36,627 bases of DNA from an uncultured Alphaproteobacteria bacterium (GCA_903889655.1 CAISYL010000166.1:1-36627), one strand, 5' to 3'. Shown: positions 28,904 to 36,627, counted from the stretch's first letter. Made by a program: numbers and translations. The notes: generated by a model not told the origin, from the letters alone.

Positions 28904-30046
28904 ATGCAGACCTTCCGTTTCGATCTCTGCGAGCTGCCGGAGGAGACAAAAGGGCTTCGCGCGGAGGTGCGGGCGTTTCTCGCCGAGGAGTTGCGCCATG
29001 TGCCGCTGGTCACGCGGGCGCAGACATGGTCGGGCTCCGATCCCGAGTTCAGCCGCAAGATGGGCGCGAAGGGCTGGATCGGCATGCGCTGGCCAAAGCA
29101 ATATGGCGGGCATGAGCGTTCGGCCTTCGACCGTTACGTGGTGCTCGAGGAAATGCTGGCCGCCGGTGCGCCTGTGGGCGCGCACTGGATCGGCGACCGG
29201 CAATCCGGACCGCTGCTGCTGAACTTCGGAACGGAAGAACAGCGCCAGCTCATCCTGCCGAAGGTCGCGCGCGGCGAATGCTATTTCTGCATCGGCATGT
29301 CGGAGCCGGATTCGGGCTCCGATCTCGCGGCGACGCGGACGAAGGCCGAGAAGGTCGAGGGCGGCTACAGGGTCAACGGCACCAAGCTCTGGACCTCGGG
29401 CGCGCAGCACGCGCATTACATGATCGGGCTTTTCCGCACGAGCGCGGACAAGCATACCGGGCTGACGCAGTTTCTGGTCGATCTCAAAAATACGGACGGG
29501 ATCACGATCCGGCCGATCCGGGATCTCGCCGGCAATTCGCATTTCAACGAGGTGGCGTTTCAGGACGCCTTCGTGCCGGACAACATGCTCGTGGGGTCGG
29601 AAGGTTCGGGCTGGGCGCAGGTGGGCGCGGAGCTTGCCTTCGAACGCTCGGGGCCGGAACGCTATCTATCAAGCTTCCTGCTGATGGTCGAGATGATCCG
29701 TGAGCTGCAGAAGCGCGGCGGCGCGGAAGGCGCGCGGGAGGTGGGGCGTCTGGTCGCGCATCTGGTGACGCTGAGACAGATGTCGCTCTCGGTCGCGGGG
29801 ATGCTCGACAAGGGCGAGAACCCGGCGCTGGAAGCGTCGGTGGTGAAAGACCTCGGCGCCGTCTTCGAGCAGGACATGCCGGTGAAGGCGCACGAGTTGC
29901 TTGGGATCGCGCCGACGATCGGTGGCGGAAGCGATTACGAAGAGGTGCTCGGCTATCTGACGCAGACGGTGCCGTCCTTCTCGCTGCGCGGGGGCACGCG
30001 CGAAATCCTGCGCGGCATCATCGCCCGCGGGCTCGGATTGCGGTGA
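28904..30046 (+). CDS. acyl-CoA dehydrogenase, first subunit of a pair
   Basis: 380 residues from the ATG at 28904; the upstream in-frame part falls in the repeat. It is an FAD flavoenzyme oxidising an acyl-CoA thioester at the alpha-beta position. Motifs: WPKQYGGHERSAFDRYVVLE, the CIGMSEPDSGSDLAATRTKA FAD-contact segment, GYRVNGTKLWTSGAQHAHYM, RDLAGNSHFNEVAFQDAFVP and the C-terminal SFSLRGGTREILRGIIARGL. It starts a two-gene operon, 10 bases before the next start. Paired, dissimilar dehydrogenases of this type often form heterotetramers for bulky or steroid-like acyl-CoAs in other bacteria; that is inference here. Substrate unknown. Confidence 0.92.
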   Translation: MQTFRFDLCELPEETKGLRAEVRAFLAEELRHVPLVTRAQTWSGSDPEFSRKMGAKGWIGMRWPKQYGGHERSAFDRYVVLEEMLAAGAPVGAHWIGDRQSGPLLLNFGTEEQRQLILPKVARGECYFCIGMSEPDSGSDLAATRTKAEKVEGGYRVNGTKLWTSGAQHAHYMIGLFRTSADKHTGLTQFLVDLKNTDGITIRPIRDLAGNSHFNEVAFQDAFVPDNMLVGSEGSGWAQVGAELAFERSGPERYLSSFLLMVEMIRELQKRGGAEGAREVGRLVAHLVTLRQMSLSVAGMLDKGENPALEASVVKDLGAVFEQDMPVKAHELLGIAPTIGGGSDYEEVLGYLTQTVPSFSLRGGTREILRGIIARGLGLR

Positions 30047-30056
30047 GGAGAAGGCC

Positions 30057-31094
30057 ATGAACGAAATGCAGACGCTCCTCAACGACAGCATCACGAAGCT
30101 GCTTGATGATCTCGTCACCGCGGACACGATCCGGCAGGCGGAGGATGGCACCTGGCCGGCCGCGCTGTGGGAGGCGCTGATCGAGAACGGCATGACGCGC
30201 ATCCTCGTGCCGGACGCGCAGGAAGGCGCGGGCGCGACATGGGAAGACGCCTATGTCGTGCTGAAGGCGTCAGGCGCCGCCTCCGCGCCGGTGCCGCTCG
30301 CCGAGGCGATCCTGGCAGGCTTCATGTTGGGCCGCGCGGGGATCGCGATCCCCGACGGCGTCGTCACGGCGATGGAAGGCGACTTCACGCTCGAGAACGG
30401 GCGGCTTTCCGGCGTCGCGCGGGCGGTTCCCTGGGGACGCAATGCGACCCATGCGGTGACGCTCGTCGAAAGCGGCTGGGGCGTCGAGACGGTGCTGGCG
30501 CCGCTGCATTATGCGCGGATCGAAAAGGACATGAACGTCGCCCGCGAGCCGCGCGACACGCTCAGCTTCGATCATGTGGTGGTCGATACGGGCTGGGCCG
30601 GCTTGCCGGGCAATGCGGTGAGGCTTTACGGCGCGCTGACGCGGTCGGTACAGATGGCAGGCGCGCTCGACTATCTCATCCGACAGTCGGTGCACTATGC
30701 GAACGAGCGGACGCAGTTCGGCAAGCCCATCGGCAAGTTCCAGGCGATCCAGCAGCAGCTCGCCGTGCTGTCGACGCAGGCCGCAGCCGTCGGCATCGCG
30801 GCGGCGCATGGCTGCGCGCGGGCCGACAAGGTGACGTCGGGCGATGCGGCGGCGTTCGAGATCGCGGTGGCGAAAGTGCGCGCCGACGATGCGTCGAGCA
30901 TCGCGACCTCGATCGCGCATCAGGTGCATGGCGCGATCGGCTTCACCTATGAGCACGGGCTTCACTTCGCGACGCGGCGGCTCTGGTCGTGGCGGGCGGA
31001 GTTCGGCTCGGGCGCGGAATGGGCCGACTGGCTCGGCCGCGAGACGCTGGCGCGGGGCGCGGATGAGCTGTGGCCTTACGTGACGGCGCGGTGA
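30057..31094 (+). CDS. acyl-CoA dehydrogenase family protein, second subunit
   Basis: 345 residues, with GAGGAGAAGG directly upstream. It has the fold of the shorter partner in dual-subunit acyl-CoA dehydrogenases: EDGTWPAALWEALIENGMTR, AGATWEDAYVVLKASGAASA, PVPLAEAILAGFMLGRAG, then QMAGALDYLIRQSVHYANER, TQFGKPIGKFQAIQQQLAVL and AIGFTYEHGLHFATRRLWSW. The family-typical R..FG.P...FQ.. stretch is present. It lacks the strong EPDSGSD flavin segment of its partner, consistent with a partner role. Terminated by a family B repeat region. Confidence 0.9.
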   Translation: MNEMQTLLNDSITKLLDDLVTADTIRQAEDGTWPAALWEALIENGMTRILVPDAQEGAGATWEDAYVVLKASGAASAPVPLAEAILAGFMLGRAGIAIPDGVVTAMEGDFTLENGRLSGVARAVPWGRNATHAVTLVESGWGVETVLAPLHYARIEKDMNVAREPRDTLSFDHVVVDTGWAGLPGNAVRLYGALTRSVQMAGALDYLIRQSVHYANERTQFGKPIGKFQAIQQQLAVLSTQAAAVGIAAAHGCARADKVTSGDAAAFEIAVAKVRADDASSIATSIAHQVHGAIGFTYEHGLHFATRRLWSWRAEFGSGAEWADWLGRETLARGADELWPYVTAR

Positions 31095-31112
31095 GCCATT
31101 AGTCAAATTAGC

Positions 31113-31206
31113 CGTCATGGCCGGGCTTGGCCCGGCCATACACGTCTTTCCTGGATTGCGAACAAGCAAGGAAGTCGTGGATACGCGGGTCAAGCCCGCG
31201 CATGAC
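31113..31206. repeat. family B REP-type element
   Basis: GTCATGGCCGGGCTTGGCCC then GGCCATACACGTCTTTCC, a spacer, AGTCGTGGATACGCGGGTC and AAGCCCGCGCATGACGAGA. Nearly identical to the copy at 19033-19120. Confidence 0.9.
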
Positions 31207-31243
31207 GAGATGAGAGATACGGAAAATAGCTGGAGGTAAAGCC

Positions 31244-31915
31244 GTGAATGTAACCGAAGCCCTGAAGACGCGGATTTCGTGCCGGGCGTTTCTCGACACG
31301 CCGGTGCCGGAGGCGACGGTCAGGGCCATTCTCGACGGGGCGAAGTGGTCGCCGTCGGGCGGCAATCTTCAGCCCTGGCATGTCTATGCGCTCGCCAACG
31401 AGCGGCTGAAGACATTCCTCGATCTCATCGCCGAGAGGCAGAAGGCGACGCCTTTCGGAGAGGGTTCGGAATATGACATCTATCCGAAGGGGCTGAAGGA
31501 GCCCTACAAATCGCGGCGTTTCAAATGCGGCGAGGACATGTATGCGACGATTGGCGTGGCGCGCGAGGACAAGGCGGGACGGCTGATGCAGTTCGCGCGG
31601 AATTTCCGGGCCTTCGATGCGCCGGTCGCGCTCTTCTTCGCCATCGACCGCCAGATGGGCATCGACCAATGGGCCGATCTCGGCATGTTCACGCAGTCCG
31701 TCATGCTGATGGCCCGCGAGCACGGGCTTCACACCTGCGCCCAGGAGGCCTGGGCGATCTGGCCGAAGACGATTGCGGAGTTTCTCAACATGCCGCCGGA
31801 GCTTATGCTCTTCTGCGGGATGGGGCTTGGCTACATGGACGAGACGGCGCCGATCAACCGGCTCCGGACCGACCGGGCTCCGATGGAGGAATGGGCGAGC
31901 TTCTCCGGCTTTTGA
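31244..31915 (+). CDS. nitroreductase-family FMN oxidoreductase
   Basis: 223 residues from a GTG at 31244 with GGAGG seven to eight bases upstream. NAD(P)H- and FMN-dependent reductase of the nitroreductase superfamily. FMN-contact motifs: ALKTRISCRAFLDTPVP, then AKWSPSGGNLQPWHVYAL, the DLGMFTQSVMLMAREHGLHT helix and FCGMGLGYMDE near the C-terminus. The length and motifs match PnbA/NfnB-like nitrobenzoate reductases, but the substrate is not determinable from sequence. Single gene between a repeat and the PepSY gene. Confidence 0.9.
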   Translation: MNVTEALKTRISCRAFLDTPVPEATVRAILDGAKWSPSGGNLQPWHVYALANERLKTFLDLIAERQKATPFGEGSEYDIYPKGLKEPYKSRRFKCGEDMYATIGVAREDKAGRLMQFARNFRAFDAPVALFFAIDRQMGIDQWADLGMFTQSVMLMAREHGLHTCAQEAWAIWPKTIAEFLNMPPELMLFCGMGLGYMDETAPINRLRTDRAPMEEWASFSGF

Positions 31916-31963
31916 GAGGTCCCATTCATCGCAGGTTCAGTCTGAAAGGCCTAGAACCGGGGT

Positions 31964-32347
31964 ATGAACAGGACGCTCACATCGCTGGCGCTTGCCGTTG
32001 CTCTCCTCGTTCCGGGCCTGGCCTCGGACGGGGCGGGAACGGCGTCGGCTGCCGGGTGGGACCATGACCGGCCGGGGACGGGCTGGCCGGTGATGCGCGC
32101 GGGCGTGCGGTCCGACCAGAACGATGCGCAACTGGGCGTCGAGGCCGGGCGCATCAAGCCGCTCGGCAAGGTGCTCCGGGGCGTCCATGCCCGCTATCCA
32201 GGCCAGCTTCTCGACGCGCAGCTTGTGGACGTGGGCGGCCGTCCGGTCTATCTCATCAAGCTGATGACGCCGGACGGCAATGTCGGAATCGTTTCGGCGG
32301 ATGCCGCGACCGGCGACATACTCGACTATCGCCAGGGAGGGCGCTGA
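31964..32347 (+). CDS. exported PepSY-domain protein
   Basis: 127 residues. Signal peptide at 1-30 (NRTLTSLALAVALLVPGLAS, cleavage likely near SAA-GW). The mature part has one PepSY-like domain: LGKVLRGVHARYPGQLLDAQ, LVDVGGRPVYLIKLMTPDGN, and VGIVSADAATGDILDYRQGG. PepSY proteins are periplasmic and can modulate sensors or proteases. It lies three bases before the response regulator and so is likely in one operon with the two-component system, suggesting it tunes the kinase (inference). Confidence 0.85.
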   Translation: MNRTLTSLALAVALLVPGLASDGAGTASAAGWDHDRPGTGWPVMRAGVRSDQNDAQLGVEAGRIKPLGKVLRGVHARYPGQLLDAQLVDVGGRPVYLIKLMTPDGNVGIVSADAATGDILDYRQGGR

Positions 32348-32350
32348 GGC

Positions 32351-33022
32351 ATGCGGCTGCTCGTCGTCGAGGACGATCCCGATCTCAACAAGCAACTCGT
32401 GAATGCGCTGACCGAAGCAGGCTATGTCGTCGACACGGCGGCCGACGGCGAGGAAGGGCATTTCCTCGGCGAGACGGAGCCCTATGACGCGGTGGTGCTC
32501 GATCTCGGGCTTCCCACCATGGACGGCGTGACGATCCTGGAGAAGTGGCGCCGGGCGGGACGCAACATGCCGGTGCTGATCCTCACGGCGCGCGACCGCT
32601 GGTCGGACAAGGTGGCGGGTTTCGACGCCGGCGCCGACGATTACGTGGCCAAGCCCTTCTTCATGGAGGAGGTGCTGGCGCGGTTGCGGGCGCTGCTCAG
32701 GCGGTCCACAGGACATGCGACGAGCGAGATCGAATGCGGGCCCTTGCGCGTCGACACGCGGACATCGCGCGTCACGGTCAACGGGACGGCGGTCAAGCTC
32801 ACCTCGCTCGAATATCGCCTCGTCGAATATCTCATCCATCATCAGGGCCGGATCATTTCGCGGACCGAACTCGTCGAGCATCTCTACGATCAGGATTTCG
32901 ACCGGGATTCGAACACGATCGAGGTCTTTGTCGGGCGGCTCAGGCGCAAGCTCGGCAAGGACATGATCGAGACGGTGAGGGGCCTCGGCTACCGCCTCGC
33001 GGCGCCGGAAGATGCAGCTTAA
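32351..33022 (+). CDS. OmpR/PhoP-family response regulator
   Basis: 223 residues. Receiver domain 1-118: the acidic pair in VVEDDPDL (7-9), phospho-acceptor Asp51 in AVVLDLGLPTMDG, Thr79 in LILTARD, and Lys101 in ADDYVAKPFF. A winged-helix DNA-binding domain follows (about 125-220) with the trans-activation loop and recognition helix RTELVEHLYDQDFDRDSNTI, EVFVGRLRRKLGKD and the terminal TVRGLGYRL. Closest in design to PhoP. Its stop overlaps the kinase start by 11 bases, indicating coupled translation. Confidence 0.93.
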   Translation: MRLLVVEDDPDLNKQLVNALTEAGYVVDTAADGEEGHFLGETEPYDAVVLDLGLPTMDGVTILEKWRRAGRNMPVLILTARDRWSDKVAGFDAGADDYVAKPFFMEEVLARLRALLRRSTGHATSEIECGPLRVDTRTSRVTVNGTAVKLTSLEYRLVEYLIHHQGRIISRTELVEHLYDQDFDRDSNTIEVFVGRLRRKLGKDMIETVRGLGYRLAAPEDAA

Positions 33023-34403
33023 GGGCTGGCGCATCAGGGACAGCCTGGCGCTGCGCCTGATCGCGGGCGCGGCGCTCTGGAGCGTCATCGCGCTGGTCGC
33101 CGGCGGCATCATTCTCTCGTCGATCTTCCGGCATTCGGTCGAAAGCTCTTTCGACGCGCGGCTCGAAGTGCTGCTCGGCAGTCTCATCGCGACAACCGAT
33201 GTCGACGATAAGCGCCATCTGGTACAGACGCGCGATCTCAACGAGACGCGGTTCGATTTCGCCTATTCGGGCTGGTACTGGCAGATCTCGCCGATCGCGC
33301 AACGCATTGCGCTCCGGTCGCGGTCGCTCTTCGACCAGACGCTCGACCTGTCGAAATCGACCAATGCGCAGCGCGACGTTTCGGGCGCGAGCTTCTTCGA
33401 TACGACGGGCCCGGAAGACCAGCAGTTGCGCGTCATCGAACGGCGGCTGATGCTGCCGGGCTACGACGTGCCGGTCTCTTTCGCGGTCGCCGCCGACAAG
33501 GCGGAGATGGAAGGCGACATCAAGAGCTTCAACGGCACGGTCTTCACCGCCATGGCGGGGCTGGGGCTCGGCATTCTCGTCGCGCTGCTCATTCAGGTGC
33601 GCTTCGGCCTGCAGCCGCTCGACCGCGTGCGTCGCGCGCTCGCCGATATCCGGTCGGGCCGGGCGACGCGGCTCGACGTCAAGTTTCCGGCCGAGATCGA
33701 GCCGCTGGCGGTCGAGATCAATTCGCTTCTCGAAAGCAATCGCGAGGTACTCGAACGCGCGCGCACCCATGTGGGCAATCTCGCCCACGCATTGAAGACG
33801 CCGCTCTCGGTTCTGACCAACGAGGCGCGGACGCATCCGGACGCTTTCGGCGAGCAGGTCGGGCGGATCGCGGCGACGATGCGCGAGCAGATCGACCACC
33901 ACCTTGCCCGCGCGCGGATGGCGGCCTCCGCCAATGTCTTCGGCGCGCATACGCCGGTGGCGCCGGTGCTGGTGCGGCTCGGCCGCGCGCTCGAACGCAT
34001 CTATACCGAGCGCGGCATCGAAGTCGTTGTCGACTGCACGCATGGACTCGGCTTTCGCGGCGAGGCCCAGGACCTCGAGGAGATGGCCGGCAATCTTCTC
34101 GACAATGCCTGCAAATGGGCGACGTCCCGCGTGGAGCTGAGGGCGACGGCCCTGCCGGGCCTGCGCAAGGGGCGGCCGGCCTTTCTGCTGACTGTCGAGG
34201 ATGACGGACCGGGTGTACCGGAAGAGAGCCGCAAGACGGCGCTAAGGCGCGGCGGGCGCCTCGACGAGACGAAACCGGGATCCGGTCTCGGGCTCTCGAT
34301 CGTGACCGAGATCGCGGAGCTTTACGGCGGCGAACTGCGGCTCGCGACATCGACGCTGGGCGGCCTGCGCGCGGAAGTGTTTCTGCCGGCTTCGAGCGAG
34401 TAG
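33012..34403 (+). CDS. PhoQ-like sensor histidine kinase
   Basis: 463 residues with two TM helices (about 14-38 and 176-196) around a ~135-residue periplasmic sensor domain. A HAMP-like linker follows, then the dimerisation/phospho-acceptor helix with His259 in HVGNLAHALKTPLSVLTN. ATP-binding boxes: N box in EEMAGNLLDNACKWA, G1 in VEDDGPGVPE, G2 in TKPGSGLGLSIV. The 'HVGNLAHALKTPLSVL' form is that of the PhoQ/ActS-like class. Together with the response regulator and the PepSY protein it forms an envelope-sensing system; the signal is unknown, divalent cations or peptides being the family precedent. Confidence 0.92.
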   Translation: MQLKGWRIRDSLALRLIAGAALWSVIALVAGGIILSSIFRHSVESSFDARLEVLLGSLIATTDVDDKRHLVQTRDLNETRFDFAYSGWYWQISPIAQRIALRSRSLFDQTLDLSKSTNAQRDVSGASFFDTTGPEDQQLRVIERRLMLPGYDVPVSFAVAADKAEMEGDIKSFNGTVFTAMAGLGLGILVALLIQVRFGLQPLDRVRRALADIRSGRATRLDVKFPAEIEPLAVEINSLLESNREVLERARTHVGNLAHALKTPLSVLTNEARTHPDAFGEQVGRIAATMREQIDHHLARARMAASANVFGAHTPVAPVLVRLGRALERIYTERGIEVVVDCTHGLGFRGEAQDLEEMAGNLLDNACKWATSRVELRATALPGLRKGRPAFLLTVEDDGPGVPEESRKTALRRGGRLDETKPGSGLGLSIVTEIAELYGGELRLATSTLGGLRAEVFLPASSE

Positions 34404-34462
34404 CCGGGACGACACATCGATTCAACCGACATAAATCATTCGTTTAGAGAGCATCCGGACGT

Positions 34463-34499
34463 GAAAAGGCCGCCGCGCTCCCGAGGGAGTGCGGCGGCC
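34463..34499 (-). terminator. intrinsic terminator read from the minus strand
   Basis: GGCCGCCGC (34468-34476) / GCGGCGGCC (34491-34499) with an inner CTCCC-GA-GGGAG helix. On the minus strand the hairpin is followed by TTTT (34467-34464); on plus it is followed by AAGAAAA. It therefore best fits a minus-strand transcript arriving from the small ORF at 34619-34729, about 120 bases upstream of it. It may also help end the histidine kinase transcript. Apart from this hairpin and the small ORF, the 34404-34941 gap shows nothing else I can name. Confidence 0.7.
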
Positions 34500-34618
34500 A
34501 AGAAAACGGCTGCGACGCGATCCGTTATTGACGCTGTGCCGGATCGCTCCGTTTGACGCTCTTTTGCACTCGTCGTGTCACCGGGGCGATACCCCTTGGT
34601 GAGAAAGGTTGTGTGAGT

Positions 34619-34729
34619 TCAGGCGATCGGGTCCACAGGAGTGTCCGTCCTCACCTGCCTCGCCACACGACCCTCTGTCGCGATCGAAATGCTGGCAATG
34701 GCAAACGGTGTCATCAAACCGTTAGACAT
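34619..34729 (-). CDS. probable 36-codon ORF with perfect Shine-Dalgarno
   Basis: The minus strand reads GAAAGGAGGTGATCC then an ATG at 34729, and stays open for 36 codons to a TGA at 34619. The 15-base leader is fully complementary to the 3' end of 16S rRNA, a stronger ribosome site than any other in the window. The peptide begins MSNGLMTPFAIASISIATEG, mildly hydrophobic and without a TM helix or signal peptide, then turns basic/polar and ends DPIA. A TTGACG box on the minus strand at 34797-34792 could be a -35. A terminator lies at 34499-34463. Whether the product is a peptide, a leader or a small RNA is unknown; the plus strand carries an anti-Shine-Dalgarno motif here, so a plus-strand regulatory RNA is an alternative. 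Confidence 0.45.
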   Translation of the reverse strand: MSNGLMTPFAIASISIATEGRVARQVRTDTPVDPIA

Positions 34730-34941
34730 CGGATCACCTCCTTTCAAATGTTGAACTCAGGGAACTTCAGCGTGAAGTGCGTCGCGACTCTCGTCAAGAA
34801 AATGTGTGTGACTTTCTCGCGGCCACATCATTGAGTGCGGCGATTGGCCGATTTCCGGCGCGCCAACAATTGCGGGGAACGCGGTTCCGACGCGCGACAA
34901 AGGCGGCTGGCGCGCCGGCGCCGCGCATTGGCGACGCCGAA

Positions 34942-36351
34942 TCAAATCTTAACGATGATTTTTTTCCCGGCGGCGGGATCCGACGCTTCCGGTACAGAGT
35001 CACGCGGGGTCGTTTCGCCCGGTGCCGGTTCGCTCGCCATCAGATCGGCGATCGTCGTTCCGTCGAGCACGCGCGTTTCGGCCTCGGCGAGGCGGTCGAA
35101 GAAGCCGTCGACGCGGGGCTCGCGGGCCAGCGCCATGTCGTCGATGGTGCCGCGCTCCGTCCTGAGCCGTACGGCGGCCAGCACATCGGCGACCTTGACG
35201 AGCGCGGCGGGCTTGCCCGGCAGCAGGCGGCTCGGGCTTTCCGCCGAATGCGTAACCAGACCTGCATCCTCCAGCGCGCTCTCGATCGCGTGAACCGCCT
35301 CCATCGGCAAATGAAGGCGGGCGGCGAGCGCGTCGTCTGTCCAGCAGGGCTGGCCCTTGCCGAAGGCGTCATGGACCAGGATCAGCACCTGCACCGCCAT
35401 GCGGCGGAGCTGGCGCCCGTTGAGAATGCCGAGGCCGGCGACGGGCGAGAGATGGTGGCGGTTCTGGAAATAGAAAGCGATGGCACAGCCGACGAGCAGG
35501 ATCAGCCAGGCCGTGTAGAGCCAGATCATGAAGACGACGAGGCTGGCGAAGGCCGAATAGATCGCCACATATTGCGCCGATTTGACGACGAAGGTGGCGA
35601 AGGCCCAGCCGGTCGCGCCCCAGGCGACGCCGGCGACTGTCGCGCCGACAAGGGCGGCCGTCGGGCGCACGCGGGTGTTGGGGATCATCAGATAGAGGAA
35701 GGCGAAAGTGCCGATCAGCACGATATAGGGCACGACGCGGTTCATCTGGGCAATGACGAAGCGCACCGGCGCGATGTCGGCAAAGCTGCCGACGAAAGAA
35801 TGGGAGAGCGTGCCGGCCATGATGCCGAGGACCGTCAGCACGATGACCGGGCCGAGCACGCCCATGCTGACGACTTCGGTGAACTGACGTGCGAGCGACC
35901 GGCTCGACACGACATGCCAGATGTTGTTGAAGGCCTCCTCGATCTTCCCGATCATCGAGACGACCGTATAGAGCAGGAAGGCAAAGCCGACCGTGCCAAG
36001 GACGTTGGCGTTCACCCGGTTCACGAATTCCATCATCCGGCTGGTGATTTCGCTGCCCTGGTCGCCGAGGGGGCCGAGGAATTCGGCCAGCATGCTCTCG
36101 ACATAGGTGTCGTAGCCGAAGGCGCGGAAGACCGCGAAGGCGATGGCGAGGGCCGGCACGATGGAGAGCAGCGTCGTATAGACGAGGCTCATGGCGCGGA
36201 GGTTGAGGCGGCCGTCGATGAGGTCGCGGGCGATGACCCAGGCGATCCGCCCCGCCTCGACGAGTTGCACATGCCACCACGGCGCGCCGTCGAGCGAGGT
36301 TTCCCAGATGAGGCCGCGCAGGCGGCGATAGAGCGGGATCGAGTTCAGCAT
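34942..36351 (-). CDS. YihY/BrkB (UPF0761) family membrane protein with C-terminal extension
   Basis: 469 residues. The N-terminal ~290 residues hold about six TM helices with the family pattern RLRGLIWETSLDGAPWWHVQ, NLRAMSLVYTTLLSIVPALA, SRMMEFVNRVNANVLGTVGF, EEAFNNIWHVVSSRSLARQF and YLMIPNTRVRPTAALVGATV, AGVAWGATGWAF. A cytoplasmic C-terminal part (about 310-440) resembles a winged-helix-like MarR/Rrf2-type module (DAFGKGQPCWTDDALAARLH, LPMEAVHAIESALEDAGLV), which is common in the longer YihY proteins. Despite the old label 'ribonuclease BN', the family has no proven nuclease activity. The start at 36351 is the first in frame; its Shine-Dalgarno is weak. Confidence 0.9.
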   Translation of the reverse strand: MLNSIPLYRRLRGLIWETSLDGAPWWHVQLVEAGRIAWVIARDLIDGRLNLRAMSLVYTTLLSIVPALAIAFAVFRAFGYDTYVESMLAEFLGPLGDQGSEITSRMMEFVNRVNANVLGTVGFAFLLYTVVSMIGKIEEAFNNIWHVVSSRSLARQFTEVVSMGVLGPVIVLTVLGIMAGTLSHSFVGSFADIAPVRFVIAQMNRVVPYIVLIGTFAFLYLMIPNTRVRPTAALVGATVAGVAWGATGWAFATFVVKSAQYVAIYSAFASLVVFMIWLYTAWLILLVGCAIAFYFQNRHHLSPVAGLGILNGRQLRRMAVQVLILVHDAFGKGQPCWTDDALAARLHLPMEAVHAIESALEDAGLVTHSAESPSRLLPGKPAALVKVADVLAAVRLRTERGTIDDMALAREPRVDGFFDRLAEAETRVLDGTTIADLMASEPAPGETTPRDSVPEASDPAAGKKIIVKI

Positions 36352-36426
36352 GACGATGATGCTAGTTGGCGCGGCTCAAAATACCAGCCGCCCGGGCAAA
36401 ATGCCCCAAATCCAATCCGGGAATCC

Positions 36427-36466
36427 AAAAAGGCCCTCCGCTGCCGGAGGGCCTTGATCTTTTTCG
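36427..36466 (-). terminator. bidirectional intrinsic terminator
   Basis: An 11-bp perfect stem AAGGCCCTCCG (36430-36440) / CGGAGGGCCTT (36445-36455) with loop CTGC. On the minus strand it runs into TTTTTGG and would end the cold-shock gene; on the plus strand a TCTTTTTC tract follows a few bases later. Confidence 0.85.
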
Positions 36467-36495
36467 GGGGGCGGGATCCCAGGGGATCCGATCTG

Positions 36496-36627
36496 TCAGC
36501 TCAAGACCAGATTTTCCGCGGAGAACCGGCCGTTGCGTCCTTCGACCAGCTCGTATTGAATCTTCTGACCTTCCTTGAGGGCCTTTTGTCCGGCCCGCTC
36601 GACGGCCGAGATATGGACGAAGACGTC
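36496..36627 (-). CDS. cold-shock (CspA-family) protein, 3' part
   Basis: 43 codons are visible from the window edge to the TGA at 36496-36498. The sequence starts with DVFVHISAVERAGQKALKEG, containing the RNP-2-type motif DVFVHISAVE, and ends in QYELVEGRNGRFSAENLVLS, where family members usually carry 'G.K..A.NV..L'. The product binds single-stranded nucleic acid and acts as an RNA chaperone. The N-terminal RNP-1 half is outside the window. The intrinsic terminator at 36427-36466 closes the transcript. Confidence 0.88.
   Translation of the reverse strand, partial: DVFVHISAVERAGQKALKEGQKIQYELVEGRNGRFSAENLVLS

Noticed and set aside
34728-34745. Fragment of 16S rRNA 3' end on the plus strand (GGATCACCTCCTTTC)
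   Set aside because: The match stops at 15 bases; it is explained by a perfect Shine-Dalgarno on the other strand.
34751-34771. GAAC-N5-GAAC as a LexA box upstream of the small ORF
   Set aside because: Spacing is five, not seven, so it does not meet the alphaproteobacterial LexA pattern.
34553-34834. Plus-strand open frame of 93 codons in the kinase-YihY gap
   Set aside because: TTG start without ribosome site, Cys/His/Arg-rich random-looking product, overlaps the better-supported minus-strand ORF.
1-36627. CRISPR array, tRNA or rRNA genes, insertion sequences
   Set aside because: No regularly spaced repeats, cloverleaf patterns, rRNA stretches or transposase motifs were seen on either strand.

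Overview
The window is high-GC chromosomal DNA from an alphaproteobacterium. The evidence is a gene-transfer-agent (GTA)-type structural cluster in the canonical alphaproteobacterial order, a GTTC-N7-GTTC LexA box (the alphaproteobacterial form), and families such as UPF0260, a GTA TIM-barrel tail protein, DUF2793 and DUF2460. Placement near Hyphomicrobiales/Parvibaculales is only a guess from gene style.

Layout. (1) 1-3.6 kb is host envelope and housekeeping DNA: an MFS transporter start, a small exported DUF6491-like protein and a class A penicillin-binding protein, all on the minus strand, then a UPF0260 (YcgN) protein on plus. (2) 3.6-3.97 kb is a gene-free junction with two copies of a ~95-bp unexplained repeat, a REP-type palindrome and an intrinsic terminator. 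(3) 3.97-25.3 kb is a GTA-like/prophage-remnant cluster on plus: small terminase-like protein, large terminase, portal, g3.5-like membrane protein, prohead protease, capsid, a capsid-proximal protein, head-tail connectors, tail tube, tail chaperones, short tape measure, distal tail protein, hub, NlpC/P60 peptidase, the giant g15 tail protein (split by a -1 frameshift) and a DUF2793 fibre-like protein. It is interrupted twice. Block 7.4-9.5 kb, between portal/g3.5 and protease, holds an NTF2-fold immunity-like gene, an extra signal peptidase I and an unknown exported protein. Block 14.5-17.7 kb, between tail chaperone and tape measure, holds two antisense paralogous exported proteins, an ADP-ribosylation/crystallin-J1-like gene and a plus-strand lysis-like cassette (holin-like, inner spanin-like, and a nested lipoprotein spanin-like gene). 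(4) 25.3-27.5 kb has two antisense small membrane/lipoproteins, then a SleB-type cell-wall hydrolase and a small phage-type membrane protein behind a near-consensus sigma70 promoter whose spacer contains a LexA box. (5) 27.6-34.4 kb is host metabolism and signalling: a small TM protein, an SDR, a paired acyl-CoA dehydrogenase operon, a nitroreductase, and a PepSY protein with an OmpR/PhoQ-type two-component system. (6) 34.4-36.6 kb has a probable 36-codon ORF with a perfect Shine-Dalgarno, a YihY/BrkB membrane protein and the 3' end of a cold-shock protein gene.

How it fits together. The cluster encodes head, short tail, cell-wall-piercing and lysis functions, but I see no integrase, repressor, replication genes or att site, which favours a domesticated particle over an intact prophage. 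Host-type palindromic repeats (at least three families) sit between its structural genes, implying long residence. Three intrinsic terminators lie within or at the edge of the cluster, two of them beside the protease-capsid segment, suggesting that segment is expressed separately. The most notable feature is lysis genes inside or beside a GTA-type cluster, with the hydrolase under apparent direct SOS control. All functional statements come from reading the sequence; no searches were run.
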